From assembly GCA_008921705.1 (NCBI GenBank), contig VFFE01007653.1:97397-161396 (forward strand): a DNA stretch of 64,000 bases, written 5' to 3'. Below, in pieces: positions 1 through 12,200 of the stretch (position 1 is its first letter; every line of letters starts with the position of its first letter). The stretch is from Burhinus oedicnemus (Eukaryota > Chordata > Aves > Charadriiformes > Burhinidae). A program made the translations under genes and the position numbers. Under the pieces are notes generated by a model that had not been told where the DNA came from, ran no database searches, and saw only the letters and a program-made list of their open reading frames with translations.

Positions 1-1554
1 GGGGATCTTACAAAGTGCGTTAGGTTCTTCTGGTGTTAATATCACTCTGCATGGATCTCCTGACTCACAGCACCTCTTGGAATTGCACTAGGCAGTAAAC
101 ATTCTGGCTTAATCTTCCTCACTCTGTTTTGTACCTGATTCTATTTGTAAGAGACGAAGATGCAACAAATATTTTGAATATTTCTACTTTTCCCAACTGG
201 GGGCAATGAAAGAAAAGCCTGATGCTCCCAGCTTAGGATAGTGAGAAACATAATGGGAGGGTTCATTCTTCAGTACTAATTCTCACTCCTTGAGAGCCAG
301 TGCTTGGCCCAGTGATCCATCCATGCCAGCAGGCTACCAAGTTCCTGGGCTTGTCAGTAATGTCTTTAAATGGTAACTGTATGCTTCAGTGCTTAGTGAG
401 CTGTGTGGGCTGACAACTATCAGCTCCTCTCAACCACCACTGAAGTGGCAGATATAATGCATACTGTTTTTCTCAGTATAAACCTAGGAAGCTACATACA
501 TATCACCCCCCTGCCCAAGAAAAGCCTCCTCTGCAAATTCTGTGCAAAATATTACACTGTTTCTGAAATCTACTGTTCAGAAGTTGGAAATGCCAGGTTT
601 TATAGTTTTATAGCTAATTTCTAAGACAGTTGCTATCTATTCTCAAATGCCTGCAAACTTTCTTACTGCTGGGACTGAATACGTCAATTTTGCGTGCAAC
701 TATAGAGCTATCATTTTTAAACTTTCTAGTGCTTAGGTTCTCAATACAAACAAGTTCTAATACAATCAGACTTTTCTGGGAGCAAGAAAGTGGAAGCTTT
801 GTAGGGCTTCCCCAGCTGGTTACTTACTAGGCTTATCAATAGGGCTGCAAACACATCGGGTCTGCTGGGTGCTGAACTTCAGCTGGCTGCTTTCTTAGCT
901 TGTCCAGCATGTGTCTGAGCATGAGGTTTATCATTCTTTTAAAGCCATGCTGTCCTAGGCTCTTGGAGACAGTTTTATTGTTCCTGACCAGATGTTGGTA
1001 GTTACTATGTAGAAAAGGAGCCCCTTCTCATGCAAAATCTTTCTCTAGATCATGGAGTTTCTCTTCCGCCTCTTCATCTGAATTTCTTACCTCTGTGGGA
1101 GAGAGAATATGTGCAAGTGAAAGCAATTTTTTTATATGTTTGTCTCCTGTGATCTCTTCCCTTGGATCAAACTTCCTGTGTATCTGTGAAAGTCTATAAA
1201 TTTATCTATATGCCTTTAGTTACTGAGACTCCTAATGATGTCTCCATATCTCCTGCTGTTTCTGGAATAATTCTATTACCCTTTTCCCTTCACGGACCAG
1301 CCAGTATGGGTGGACTGATTTCCCCTGACTTCAGCCTCTCCTTAGTCTAAATGTGACTCTGCTTTCCAGAAGACTGGTGAGATTTAACAGTCTTCGATCA
1401 TTGCTGGTCTGGGATATAGGTAATACAACTTGGATAGCATAAAGTTGATTCTATGTATGCAGGATGCTCAGTCATACAGTAGTAGTTTATATAACCTCAC
1501 TGTCTCATAGGTAGTTTATAAGCTGTAACTCTCTGCAGTAAATAGTGATGGAGA
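1..1554. other. Unique AT-rich DNA, no gene seen
   Basis: I see no repeat family, RNA gene or convincing exon here. Open frames reach at most about 70 codons and have no supporting splice or start context, which is normal for AT-rich avian non-coding DNA. Confidence 0.6.
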
Positions 1555-1564
1555 TGGGTATCTT

Positions 1565-1665
1565 GTGGTTTGAATCCTGGAGTAAGACTTGGAAGACTGG
1601 ATTCCATTCCACAGTCAGTGATCATGGGAAAAGTTGCTTGATATTGTGTCTCCCTTGGCATGTGT
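1565..1665 (+). repeat. Ancient MIR/CR1-L3-like remnant (tentative)
   Basis: The order of short blocks (a TTTGAATCCTGG-like block, then GACTGGATTCCATTCC, a CAGTCAGTGATCATG block, then GTTGCTTGATATTGTGTCTCCC) follows the 'gaatcctggctctgccactgactg...ttgggcaagtcacttaacctc' pattern of ancient amniote SINE/LINE tails. Divergence is high and no boundaries are visible. The family name is inference; a repeat-library alignment would settle it. Confidence 0.35.
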
Positions 1666-1808
1666 TAAACTTAAAGGAATTCTATGCTTTCATATTTTTT
1701 AATAAGTGCTGTATAATGTGTAGGTTTTTCCTTTTTTTGTATGTGAAATGATTTCTAGATCTCAGTCAAACCCTTCAGGCTTCATTAAAAGACAAAGAAT
1801 ACTAATAA

Positions 1809-1910
1809 TAAAGCCTATCTTTTCTTCTCTCTTTTGCTTTCCTTTTTTTCCTTTCCTTTTTTTTTTGTTTTGTTTTGGTTTTGTTTTGGTTTTGTTTTGG
1901 TGGTAGTGGG
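1809..1910 (+). repeat. Pyrimidine-rich low complexity and 11-bp T/G minisatellite
   Basis: A C/T-rich tract runs into three perfect head-to-tail copies of GTTTTGTTTTG at 1867-1877, 1878-1888 and 1889-1899. It is purely compositional repeat with no coding potential. Confidence 0.85.
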
Positions 1911-3600
1911 CATGTCTTCCACTAAGCATCCCCTATAGCTTACTTTCAAATTTGGGATACTGGGCTGAATTAATTTTCAGTTTGACTTAGTGCAAATGTT
2001 CTATTAACAAAATCAATAATAGGTTGTTATTCTAGCTACTGAAATAAGATTATTTACTAAATATCAAGTTGGTTTAGAAGTTCTTTGGGGTCTTGAAGCA
2101 CCTCCACCCTGAGCACATTCAGTTCATGCGCATCTGAACCAATACTACAGACAAATCCTTGGGTTCCTAATGAATATATTTATATAGGAATATTTTTTTA
2201 TTTCCCCCCCCTCAAAAATCTGCTATGCATGTACTCTGTTTCTTCAGCTTGGTTTTTGTAGGCACATAACATAACCTTAACTAGAGTAGTTCTTGTTTAC
2301 TGTAAGCAGGAGTTTCGCATTCTTTTACATATTGTTTTGCTAAATCATTATATAGTTACATGCTGGATGAGGTCCTCCTGCTTCTGACGTAGGATGTGTA
2401 TTCATGGATCATATGTTCCATTCCTTGCATATTTTCCATGTTTCTTTGTGCACTGTTCAAAAGATTTCTTTCACAAAACTATCATACTGAGTAAAATTAT
2501 CTTTTATGACCTGGTATTTGTTGGCATTACTGCTGTATAAAATAAAATCAACATCTGGAGACATGAACAACTTGTTTATTAAACTGTTGTATGTTTGTTT
2601 ATACCTCAAGTCATTCAACTCACAGTGCTTGTTTCCTAGTATTATCGGAGAAACCTTATTTTTCATATAAGGTTCACTAGTGGATTATACCTGCCGATTA
2701 AACAGATGAGTAAACAGTCAGAATTTCTCTAGCAGTCTGCCTGCAGATCTCTACTTCTATTGTTGATACCTGCTACTTTCAACGCTGCCCTAGTGTGTAG
2801 AATTTCCCTGCTGTTTTTAGAGCTGGGTGTAGTAGTAACATGCCTTTCTTTTCGTATATTTTTCATGTGTGCATTGCAAGGGGTGATTTTGTAGATACTG
2901 CTTATATAGTTAGGCCATACAGAGAAATCGGTAACAATCACCTCTGTATGAACTTCATGGATTGCAAGTAATCCTAGGAAAGCTAAGCACAAATACGTTC
3001 TGCAGGATCAAGTAAATCTGCAGATGTTTCAGCTCATACGTATCTGATCATCTACAGGACACTTGGAACTGCAGGAATAAAGGAATGTGAAACCTAGGGG
3101 ATGAGCAGCATAATCCACAATGGGGTTGAAAATGTGTTGAGAAAATTGAAATATATTGGAACGTACCTTAATCTTGCATTCTATTTTTGGATAGCCAAAT
3201 TGCCACTTAGAGGGTTAGCCCTTTTTTCACAGGTTCCAACTTAGCTAAGGAGATGTGAGGAAGGAATTGCCCCCCATTAGCATCTTCCCATAGAGCCAGC
3301 TACAACTACTAAGCTGCCTCACTCATACCTAGGCGGTGCCTGCCTCTTCCAATCAGTTAAACATTCAGTGTCTACCGTGCCCAGCCACTTCATGTCTGAA
3401 AATGGGATTCCCCTTCAGTCTGCCAGAAAGACTAACCTCTAGGCAGGTAAGGAAGTTCCTGCTTGATAAGTTTTCCTTTTAAGCTGTATGCTATAACGTT
3501 TAAAAAGGTTACAACTAACAAAAGTATTTCAAATATTGACAAAGAGAAATAATTTGTGGGTAAACCATTTAAAAAAAATATGTAACTGGCAGAAGAATGC
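1911..3600. other. Unique DNA, no gene seen
   Basis: No recognisable element. Frames on the minus strand at 2457-2666 and 2729-2992 are short, have no splice context and do not resemble a family I know. Confidence 0.55.
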
Positions 3601-3885
3601 ATTACTTTTAAGGCTGCTGACTTTATTACTAGATGTGAAGTTGATACCAGTGTAGCAGACCCAGCAACACAATATATCAGGGAGTTCTGAAAGAGAGCCT
3701 AGTACAGAAATAATGAATTATATGCAGAAAACTCCTATTATGGAGATGAATAATTTAACAAGATAGAGAAAAATGGAATGCCAAGGATATGATATCTTAA
3801 GTATTGAAGGATTAACTGTATTGCTTTATCTCAGACATTCCAGTTACTCAGTGAAGGCTTTTCTTTACTGCGGATTTTGTTTCAG

Positions 3886-4059
3886 TGAATTATTTGGTTT
3901 TAAATTTAACTACAGTAAACTGGCAATGTGATGGTGTCCAGAGCTATACAGCAAATAAGGGAGTGGTACCAATTTATTATGGTACCGCACTGGATTTTGT
4001 TTTCAAAACACTGAAAGTAGGTGGTCAGGCTACATATATCTCCTGCATTGGTGGAAATG
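3886..4059 (+). other. Candidate internal exon, unknown protein
   Basis: Seen: a pyrimidine-rich acceptor (GGATTTTGTTTCAG, AG at 3884-3885), 57 open codons and a donor GGAAATG|GTAGGA with GT at 4060. The 174-nt length is a multiple of three with the same split phase (1 nt / 2 nt) at both ends. The frame reads protein-like residues including NWQCDG and TYISCIGG. The downstream candidate at 4802-4932 begins in the matching phase. I do not recognise the product. A bare 57-codon frame next to an AG is not rare by chance, so this remains a candidate rather than a gene. Confidence 0.22.
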
Positions 4060-4384
4060 GTAGGAGCTAATGCTCTCTGTGGTCTTTAGAACAAAGACTC
4101 TTTGAGGGTGCAGCTGAGAGTTGTGGTAGGCTTCTCTGTTGAGAGAACTAGAGCTGGCACCTTCACATTTTAATTGGGAAAGTCATAAAAAGAAGCAAAA
4201 GTTGTAAGAAGGATGTTTTTGGCAGGGAGGTAGGGGAAGCATTCTCCCTCCTATTTGCAGAGGCTGTTGTAGTCTCAGTGGATGGTGGGGTGGAAGGGAG
4301 GACTATGAAGCTTATTTTGAGAGGAAAAGCAGCACTATCTTGAATTAGTCTGAAAAAAATGCCTTAGCATGTGTGTATATATAT

Positions 4385-4450
4385 TCAATTACCCCTTTCA
4401 TTAACAAATGCTCTTCTCTGAAGGAAGCTTTTCCTCAGTCATTGTGGAAA
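4385..4450 (+). repeat. Upstream copy of a diverged local duplication
   Basis: A block reading CCCCTTTCATTAACAAATG, then CTCTTCTCTGAAGG and CAGTCATTGTGGA, matches 4783-4848 in the same order with small gaps and perhaps a quarter of positions changed. This copy lacks the AG that makes a splice acceptor in the second copy. Confidence 0.55.
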
Positions 4451-4782
4451 GAAACCAGTTGGTAATTGCTTTATTTTCCTTATGTTGTGGCAGCAGGAAG
4501 CTGAAATTGAAATTTACAGGGTTTCCTTTTTCAATTTGGAGATGTGGCTTGCAAAGATAATGAACACAAGTTCCAAGTCTGTAAAGCCATTGTGCTCTTT
4601 CTAGTATTTGTCAAACAGAATATGGGCTGGTGACAAGATTGCCAATGGATGTTGATAACTGGAGATTTTGTATTCATCCCATAGATATGACTAGAATATT
4701 TTCAAATTTCTAGGTTAAATTGTATTATATTAGCCTTTTAAAGCATATTTTTATATTTTATTTTTATGTACGTTATCACTTA

Positions 4783-4848
4783 TATTTGCCCCTTTGGTTA
4801 GCAAATGCTCTTCTTTGGAGGTGGCTGCTTTTCAGTCATGGTGGAATT
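4783..4848 (+). repeat. Downstream copy of a diverged local duplication
   Basis: Direct-orientation partner of 4385-4450, about 400 bp away. The shared core includes CAAATGCTCTTCT and AGTCAT.GTGGA. It spans the acceptor (TTGGTTAG) and first codons of the exon-like stretch at 4802-4932. It could be an old segmental duplication or two copies of an unrecognised repeat. Confidence 0.55.
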
Positions 4849-4932
4849 GTAAAATCTTTGAAATCTTTGCTTTTATCTGTTGCTCAGAAATCTGTAGGAC
4901 ATGAAGAATTTATTCCAATCAACATAAACAAG
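4802..4932 (+). other. Candidate exon(s) ending at a strong donor, unknown protein
   Basis: Seen: acceptor TTGGTTAG (AG at 4800-4801), 43 open codons, and a consensus donor AACAAG|GTAACTG with GT at 4933. The first two bases complete the codon left open by the 3886-4059 candidate. A second, better acceptor inside (TTTTATCTGTTGCTCAG, AG at 4886-4887) would define a 45-nt, 15-codon microexon, 4888-4932, reading KSVGHEEFIPININK. The product is not recognised. The phase agreement makes it more interesting than a single chance frame but does not prove it. Confidence 0.25.
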
Positions 4933-6390
4933 GTAACTGAATATCACTTAGAGTATCTGTTATAAACTGTTGATTTTCAGCACATTGGTTTTTTTTTTCT
5001 TTTTACATAGTACTTTTGCATCAAGAGCCATTTAAAGTATGCAATGCTGAAGTAGTTCATGACCACTACACGTAGTGATAGACTGGAGGCCTGGGGAGGA
5101 GACTGCTTAGGTATGCAAAAAGACCTGATTCATGAGATCAAAGGCGTCTCTTTCTCTAATTCAAGTAATGATGCCCAGCAGGACAAGGTGGTCCAGATGG
5201 TCATCTGCAGCTACTAACTATCTTCTGGGAAAGTATGTAAAGCTACAAAATATCTGTAGAAGCTGTTGACTATGGGTGTCATGACAGCAAATATTGGAGA
5301 GGGTTTTATAAAATGCATTTTGCAAAGGAGATTTCAGAAATGATTAAGCATGGATTACAAGAGGAAGGAGAAAAGGGAAGGAATGTGAAGAATAACCATG
5401 TGTAAAAAGGATTTCAAGATAAAGCAACCAAACCTTTCCATCCTTGTAAAATTCATGCTAACTCACCTCAACATACCTATGTTTTTATTAAATATTACTA
5501 GGATTTCTGTATGAACAAGCTAACAGGTCTTTTCAAAAACTATAGCTTTTTATGTATTAAAGTTTGTTTCTTACTTCTTTTTTGAGTAAATGGAAATTTA
5601 TCAACATGGAGAATTCATGTGTACAAGAAGATAATTTTGTAAGGTCAAAATTTCTTATCTTGCCAGATTCTTATGTATTTTTCACTACATGAAACTATAA
5701 AATTTATGTAATAAATTTTTATAAAATAAATCAGAGTTGAGAATAAAATGTTTTGTGTTAGTGTGAAGTACTTCAGAAAAGTTATTTAACAGAAAAACCT
5801 CAAAGTGGTGTTAGTTTCGAATCTACCAAACCCACATTTTGAAACCATGGAATTTCCCAGGAAGGATGACTTTGGCTCCATATGCTCTAGTATGTAAATC
5901 TTGGTCTGTTCCAGGTTGTTTAAAGTGTTTTGTTTTGTTTGGGGTTTTTTTTGTTATTAATTGAAGGCACACTTTCTTGTCCCTCTTTTGATCTGTCTAG
6001 TAAGTGATGGTCTTCTAAATCTTAAACCCTAGGACCATGCAGGTGGCTTTCCAGGAAGAGCTGCTCATTAAGGCACTGACCAGCCACCTGTGATCTGAAA
6101 AAAAATAGTCTACTCAGATTTTATGAGAAGATGTTTCACATTAAACAGTAACATTATATTTAAATTAAGAGCAGGAGAGCAATTAAACAATTGCATAGAA
6201 AATATAAATCCAGTTTGCGTAGCTTGCTGTCAATAATATGAAAAAACCCACTGCTAAGGAGGATGGCACTCTTCTGAAAAGCCTTAGCTGGTACTATGAA
6301 TGTTTGACTGTAGTACTAGCCATCTGACTACAGCAGAGGATTTGCCCATTGACTGGAATTTATTCTGTTGCTTCGACAGTGAAGCTGTGA
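4933..6390. other. Unique DNA, no gene seen
   Basis: AT-rich sequence with short T-tracts near 4990 and 5950. No repeat family or convincing frame. Confidence 0.55.
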
Positions 6391-6597
6391 TTTTTCTTTC
6401 TTTTTTTTTTTTTTTCTCTCCTTATTACATGCTTCCCTCTCTCTGCACAGAAAGCAATCCTAGATAAGCAGATTAATATGTGGGATAGCTCCTCTTCATT
6501 GTTCTGTGCAGCACTTCCAGCTTTTCATAGCCAGTTGGACTTGTTAGGAGGAGCTAAGCGATTGGTTGTTTCCTGGGCTCCGTTTCATAAATTATAG
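6391..6597 (+). other. Polypyrimidine tract plus 48-codon open frame (candidate terminal exon)
   Basis: A nearly uninterrupted C/T tract (6391-6447) ends in CTCTGCACAG with AG at 6449-6450, an excellent acceptor. From 6451 the frame stays open for 48 codons (starts KAILDKQINMW) to TAG at 6595-6597. The DNA around 6551-6600 also has an inverted CCAAT box (ATTGG, 6561-6565) and CATAAATTATAG, so it could instead be a promoter or enhancer-like block. No protein match is known to me. Confidence 0.18.
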
Positions 6598-9061
6598 CCC
6601 AGCATGCACAAGCATGATTCCTACAGTTGCAGTAATCCAGAGGCCTGTCAGTTCCTGACTTAATGCGTGTTTATTCCTACTTGTTTTATAATATTGCACT
6701 GGAATTTCCTGTCTTAGATAGTTTGCTATTGCATCTTCAGGACTCTGTGAGTAATTTTGACTTTTTCAACTCTGTTAATTACATGCTGTAAACAAGAATG
6801 CTTGTGTTTAGGAAGTAGTTCGCTAGCAGCTAACATTCGGGATTCTGTGCTGTGTGAGATCGGGTACAGTTAACTTTGTAGCTCTTCTCTGGCTAGGGTT
6901 AAAATAGCTTCTTGATGTTGCATGTGGTCAGTGCATTTGGGGTTCATTCATTTCTGAAACAGGCTGTGTTTGATCCCTATATTTTTTGTTCTTCTATAAT
7001 AAAATAAAGTGATGCTGCATTACACCTAATTTGTGCTTAATCAAGACATGTGGCATGCCTTACATTTTCATTCAATTTGTGTATTGTATACTGGGAATTG
7101 TGGTAGAACTATTGAAGAAACGCGCACAATCCTCAGCTTGCACTGTAATAAAGAACCCCTACTCCTTTCACACTCTCCCCTGCATCTTCTCTAAATAAGA
7201 AGAGACGTACCAGTAAAAAGCAGGGCAGTGGCAACATCTAGTATTTTAAACAACTACAAAGCTTAAGTAACGCCCCTTCCCCCCTTTTGTTTCATGGTGC
7301 TATGGTGCTTTCCTTAATTTGTAGAGGTTGTTTTTGTAGCAAGTGAAATGCCAGCATGTTAGAGTTCACACGTTTAAAAACAAATTCTACTCACAGTGAA
7401 TTAGAAACCAGTGGGAAATGCTGTTCAGGATCTGCAGTTTAATCAGATGGAGTTATCACAGTGACTCCCTTGGTGGTTTCCTGAGATTGTCGGGTGTTAC
7501 CTCTGTGCAACTGAGGTTTAAAACAATAGAGCAGCAGATTGAAATCAGAAATTAGAAAGCTACTAAGCTAGTGCTCTGCACCTCTCTAATAAATGCTACA
7601 AGGTCATATCAATTACTATAAATGCATTAGTTCATGCAAAATACTTTCCACATTACTTGTTTTTCCACTGGAAACATCATTTCATTGTGTGGTGAAATAA
7701 AGCTAGCGTTTGTGGGTAAATAGCTTGGGTTATACCAAGAAGTACATACTTTATGGTAGCAGGATATAAGCCTATGCTGTTTCTTATTAGCTTTCCTTCT
7801 TGAAGCCATAGCTTTTCAGATGAATTTGAGTGAGTAAATAATCTTAAAATGGTAAATGTTCTTCAGACAGCTGACTTGCTCTTTCTGATGAATATTATAG
7901 TTTCTAGGATTATAAAATGCCCTTGTAAAACTTCTGTAAAAATTGTTTTTTGTTAGCAAAGAAATTCTTTTTTGAACCTGTAGTAGAAAATAGGAATGTA
8001 ATTTTAGCAATATATTTATCCTTTATTTTATGCAATGGTTGGCTACATTATCAACTTCTAAAATTAAAAAAAAAAGCTATTAAATTTATGGTTGGCATTG
8101 CAGTAAAACAGTTTCTTTTGTATTAGTGGCCTTATCCTTATTAAATTTCTTTTTGTGAGGAGTATGCATGTCTATTACTTCAAATGGTGAGCCATGCATA
8201 CTGTGCCCCATGGTGAAAGCAATATTGCTGCTTGCATGTCTTCGGTTGTAATGCATGGAATCATGCAAGATTAAAGTGACCACCACAAACTGAAAGTCAA
8301 TGCTATGGTGAAACTGTCTAAAGTATTTTAGTTAGGTGTGGGTCAGCAAAGTAAACTGTTTAATTTCCCTAAAGGGCGTTATGAAGTCAAACAAAAAAAT
8401 TTTTTGCTCACACAGGTAATATTTGAGATAACTTTTTCTGGCTTTACCTTAGTGATCAGGCATAGAAAATAGGTACACTATCATATTTGTAATGTAAAAC
8501 CCAAACCACAGTGAAATTAATTTGACTGAGATGGTATGCATTGTGAGGCAGCGATTTATAGTACAAACTACTAATTTCTATGATATTTCTGAAATAAGAA
8601 ATCCAAAGTAGTTCTCTTAGATGTAAAAAGCTAGTTTCAGCTCAGATTCTCTGATGTATGCAAAGCAGAAGGAAATAACTTGATGAGACATTAAAATTGG
8701 AGACTGTGATATTGTTGTCTGAACAGCCATGTGACTTGTCGTGTCTTATTTGAATGAAAGTTATCTCTGCTGTGATTTTTTTTTTTTTAATCTAGTAAGG
8801 TTATTTAGCCCTCAATGTTGCTACTTTATTTTTCCTGGGCACAATAAGAAAGAGAGACTAAGGAAAAAAACTTGCGGGTTTGAGTTTCTTATGACACTGT
8901 GTTTGCTGTGATCTTAAGGTGAATAACATGGAAAATTGGTCCTGTGCATGCACTGTCTCAATATTGTTAATACCATGTTTCCAGGAACTGAAACTGTATT
9001 GATACAGAATCTTATAGGTGATATTTGGAATCTAACATACCACAGGCAGTGCCTACAGGCT
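6598..9061. other. Unique DNA, no gene seen
   Basis: AT-rich, no repeat family recognised. Minus-strand frames at 7627-8286 are short and composition-driven. Confidence 0.55.
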
Positions 9062-9238
9062 GGATCAAAGTCCTATTGTGCTGGATGCTGTTCAAACAAG
9101 TAGTAAAAGGCAGTCCCTGCCCTTATGAGATTATAAACTAAACAGGGTGGTAGGCACAGGATGGAAACACGCACAATTTAAATGTAACCTCAGGCAAGTC
9201 AGAGCAGGTCAGCAGCCAAAGAAGGACTGAAATCCTGG
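9062..9238 (+). repeat. Ancient MIR/CR1-L3-type 3' tail
   Basis: The blocks TTGTGCTGGATGCTGTTCAAACA, GGCAGTCCCTGCCC, GATTATAAACTAAACAGGG, CAGGCAAGTCAGAGCAGGTCAG and GACTGAAATCCTGG appear in the same order as the amniote-wide repeat tail 'gtactaggcactgtacaaaca...agacagtccctgcccc...gcttacaatctaa...caaggtcacacagcaggtcag...gaatccagg'. The block order is strong evidence. The exact family (CR1-L3 versus MIR-like SINE) is uncertain. Confidence 0.6.
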
Positions 9239-12200
9239 AATATATCTGCAATATGATGTATTAGAAATACCTGTAGCAAAGAACTGAGGCAGTGAAGGTC
9301 CATGTTAGGACACCTGTTTGATCCCAGATGCATTGTGCCAAGGCTAATTAGGGCAGAATTAGCTTGCACTGAACATTTTACTGTTTCTTGTATAGATGCT
9401 TCCCTCGTTCATCGTTCAGTACTTCCGTGACTATTCTGACATTACTTGAAAGAAACTTTTTGTCTCCCATTATGTTAAATAACTATTCCAATATTTTACA
9501 TCCACTTTGGGAAGTCTAGATAGCTGGTTTTTTGAGAACTCTTTGAAAAGGTTTTCCCAATTGTTTAGTAGAGAGTCTCAGATTTGCATCCTTGTTTAAA
9601 TCATGCCAGCAGCTTTTCTCTGTAACTGCAAGGGAGCTTAACTTTGCGGGAAAGGTAGCCCAAGTCACAGCTTTTACACAGCACCTACCTTGAATCCTGC
9701 TGGCTGAGTTGTATGTATTGGTGTTTGGCCAAAGCAGATAAAATTCATGTGTGTTTGTCTGCTTAAAAGTAAGATTGATATGAAGAAATGTTTTGTGTAA
9801 TTTGGAAAAGCTTGTAAAAAGAACTGAACTTACCTTTAAACTTAATGGTCTGATGCCTTGCTAGTGAATTTTCAGTGTGAGTTCAGGTAGTCACATCAGC
9901 AACATAATTTATATGAAAACTCCCAACATGTTTTGGGAAATATTTTTGTAAACACTTTGCTTACAAATATTGAAACTATGTCTGCTCAGTACAGCACCAG
10001 AGTATTGACTGTAGGTGTGTCCTGCTTTGTACCAGTGTTGTAGTCTCCTGATGGGCAGTTAATTGTGAGCCTTTTGCAGCCAGTAGAAGCATTTCTTCCA
10101 TTTGTGTCTCTGTGTGTCAGATGTCAGTTGTGTGAAGAAACCTCCATCCCAAAACACAAAAAAAAATAAATGAGGGGGGGACACGGGCACCCACCAAAAA
10201 AAAATGTGCCCACCTTAGCCACTGGACACGTCTTAAGCCTGTTCAAGTGGTGGGTTCTTCAGGCAGACAACAGACAGGAGTGGTCCCACAAAGCCCCAGA
10301 AAGACACTAGCACTGCTTAGTAGGGCGATTAACCCATGCCCTTGCTTCTGCTAATAATTCATGGCAGACTTGGCAATTAAGTCCAGGTCAAAATTAGCAG
10401 AGGATCTGACAGGGCCTTCTGTTGCTGTTGCTATGTAGTATCATTTGAATTATAACATTAAGTGACTTTGAGTGTGGCACTGCTTATCTTGGAAATAAGT
10501 ATTTCTATATTCCTCAGTTTTATCTAAAATACTTCGGCTTCACAGAAGAATGTATCAATGCAACTGCATTGTTATGGTTTTATGTTATAATCTTTCACAC
10601 AGAAAACATAGAACTTATAACCAGAAATTTAGAGTTCACAAGAAAAATAAAAAAGAATTTCACTAAGCCTAAGGTATACTGAACTTATTCTCTCATTTAC
10701 AGTGGTCAATTTCTGAATTAACTATGCCCTATATAAAGATTATTCCAGAGCTTGAAAATTAAATACCTACGTTAAGTTCAACAATTTTTTTTTTTCCTTT
10801 CCTTTTCTTTTTAAATTGGAGGAGTATTGCTTTCTTCCTGGCTGATCATTAAGAGTTAAAACAGTCTTGGGGATAAAACAAAAAAAGTGTAATTACATCA
10901 GTACAATAATGTATTATAACCTGTTAAAACAGCATAAACAGATATCTCTGATATCTGTGTGTTCTGGTAGATCATTCAGCAGACTGAAAGGTGTGGAGTG
11001 TGTGGAGCACAGGGAGAGAGGAAAGAAAGAAATCCAAAAGAAAAAACAAGCGAGTTCCAATCATATTTGGAGATAGGAAGAAACCAAAGGGAGTACGTGG
11101 GAATGTTGAATCTAAAATTAACTCTTCAAATTAATACCTCCAAAGTATTTTGAAAATGTTAGTTTATACTTTTAAACAAAGTGTGTGACACAATTCGACC
11201 CAGAGGAGAAAAGAAAAAACCTCTAAGTCATATTATTAATGAAGCAGATTTTGGCTTGCTTGTATAATTCTGTCTTTGCAGTCACTTTCTGTAAACAGCT
11301 GTGCAGTGAACATACCTATACTAAAATATACTTCAAAGATGCATATGTGGATGTTCATAGCAGGTGGGCATTTACATTTCTATATATGTGGAAGAGGCCA
11401 TAAGCAAAACAGTAGTGGTTGTTTGCATGTATTTGCATTCTCAGGATCAAGGACAGGTTTGCTTTGGTTTTGTTGCGTCAGGATTTGAGATCTGTACTCT
11501 GTTCCTGTGTTCCAGCATGCTTTCCTTGAATGAAAGTATTGTTACCCAAAGCAGAATACAGATGTATTTAAATTTTCAGGCAGTAACACAAATATTCTTC
11601 CCAAGTAGCATAGCTCCTGGTTCATGTACAGAGAACACGTTGTTCCTTCAGGGGCTCACTGGAACTTGCTGTTCTCTGTATGAGAAATGATGATGTCCTT
11701 TGCATTAAACAATCTGCCAGCAAGTTTTACCTGTCACAGTGATTTTGAGAGTTACCAAAGCTCAGTCTGGCTGTAGCCTGAAATCTGAATTACAGCCTGT
11801 GGACAGCCTGGTAGCTTTCTTGATACATCATATATTAAGTGTGATCTCATCTCTCCGGTTCTGCCAAACCAATGCAGACCAAAAGTTTTTGAATTTTCAT
11901 GGTTGGAAGCTCTCAAGTAAGAACTGCAAGCATGTAATTTGTAGGTTGCCAGACTAAAAAATGAAATTATTCCAGTTCAGTAATGGATTTGACAAGAGAT
12001 AAAGAAAGAGAAACAGCTTTTTGTGTATTATCTCTATGGAATTATTTGTGTATATTTTGTTTTTTTAAGGTGTCGATGACAATTTTTTTTTTTTTTTTAT
12101 GCTGGATGTGTTTGGAAGTGGTCTGAGGGCAAATTAGGAGCTAAAGTGGAAGGTGTAAGGTGGCTTTATGGCCTGTGACAGAAAATGATCTAGATGGACT

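Noticed and set aside
11364..11690. 108-codon plus-strand frame
   Set aside because: Low-information composition, no acceptor/donor pairing and no recognisable motif.
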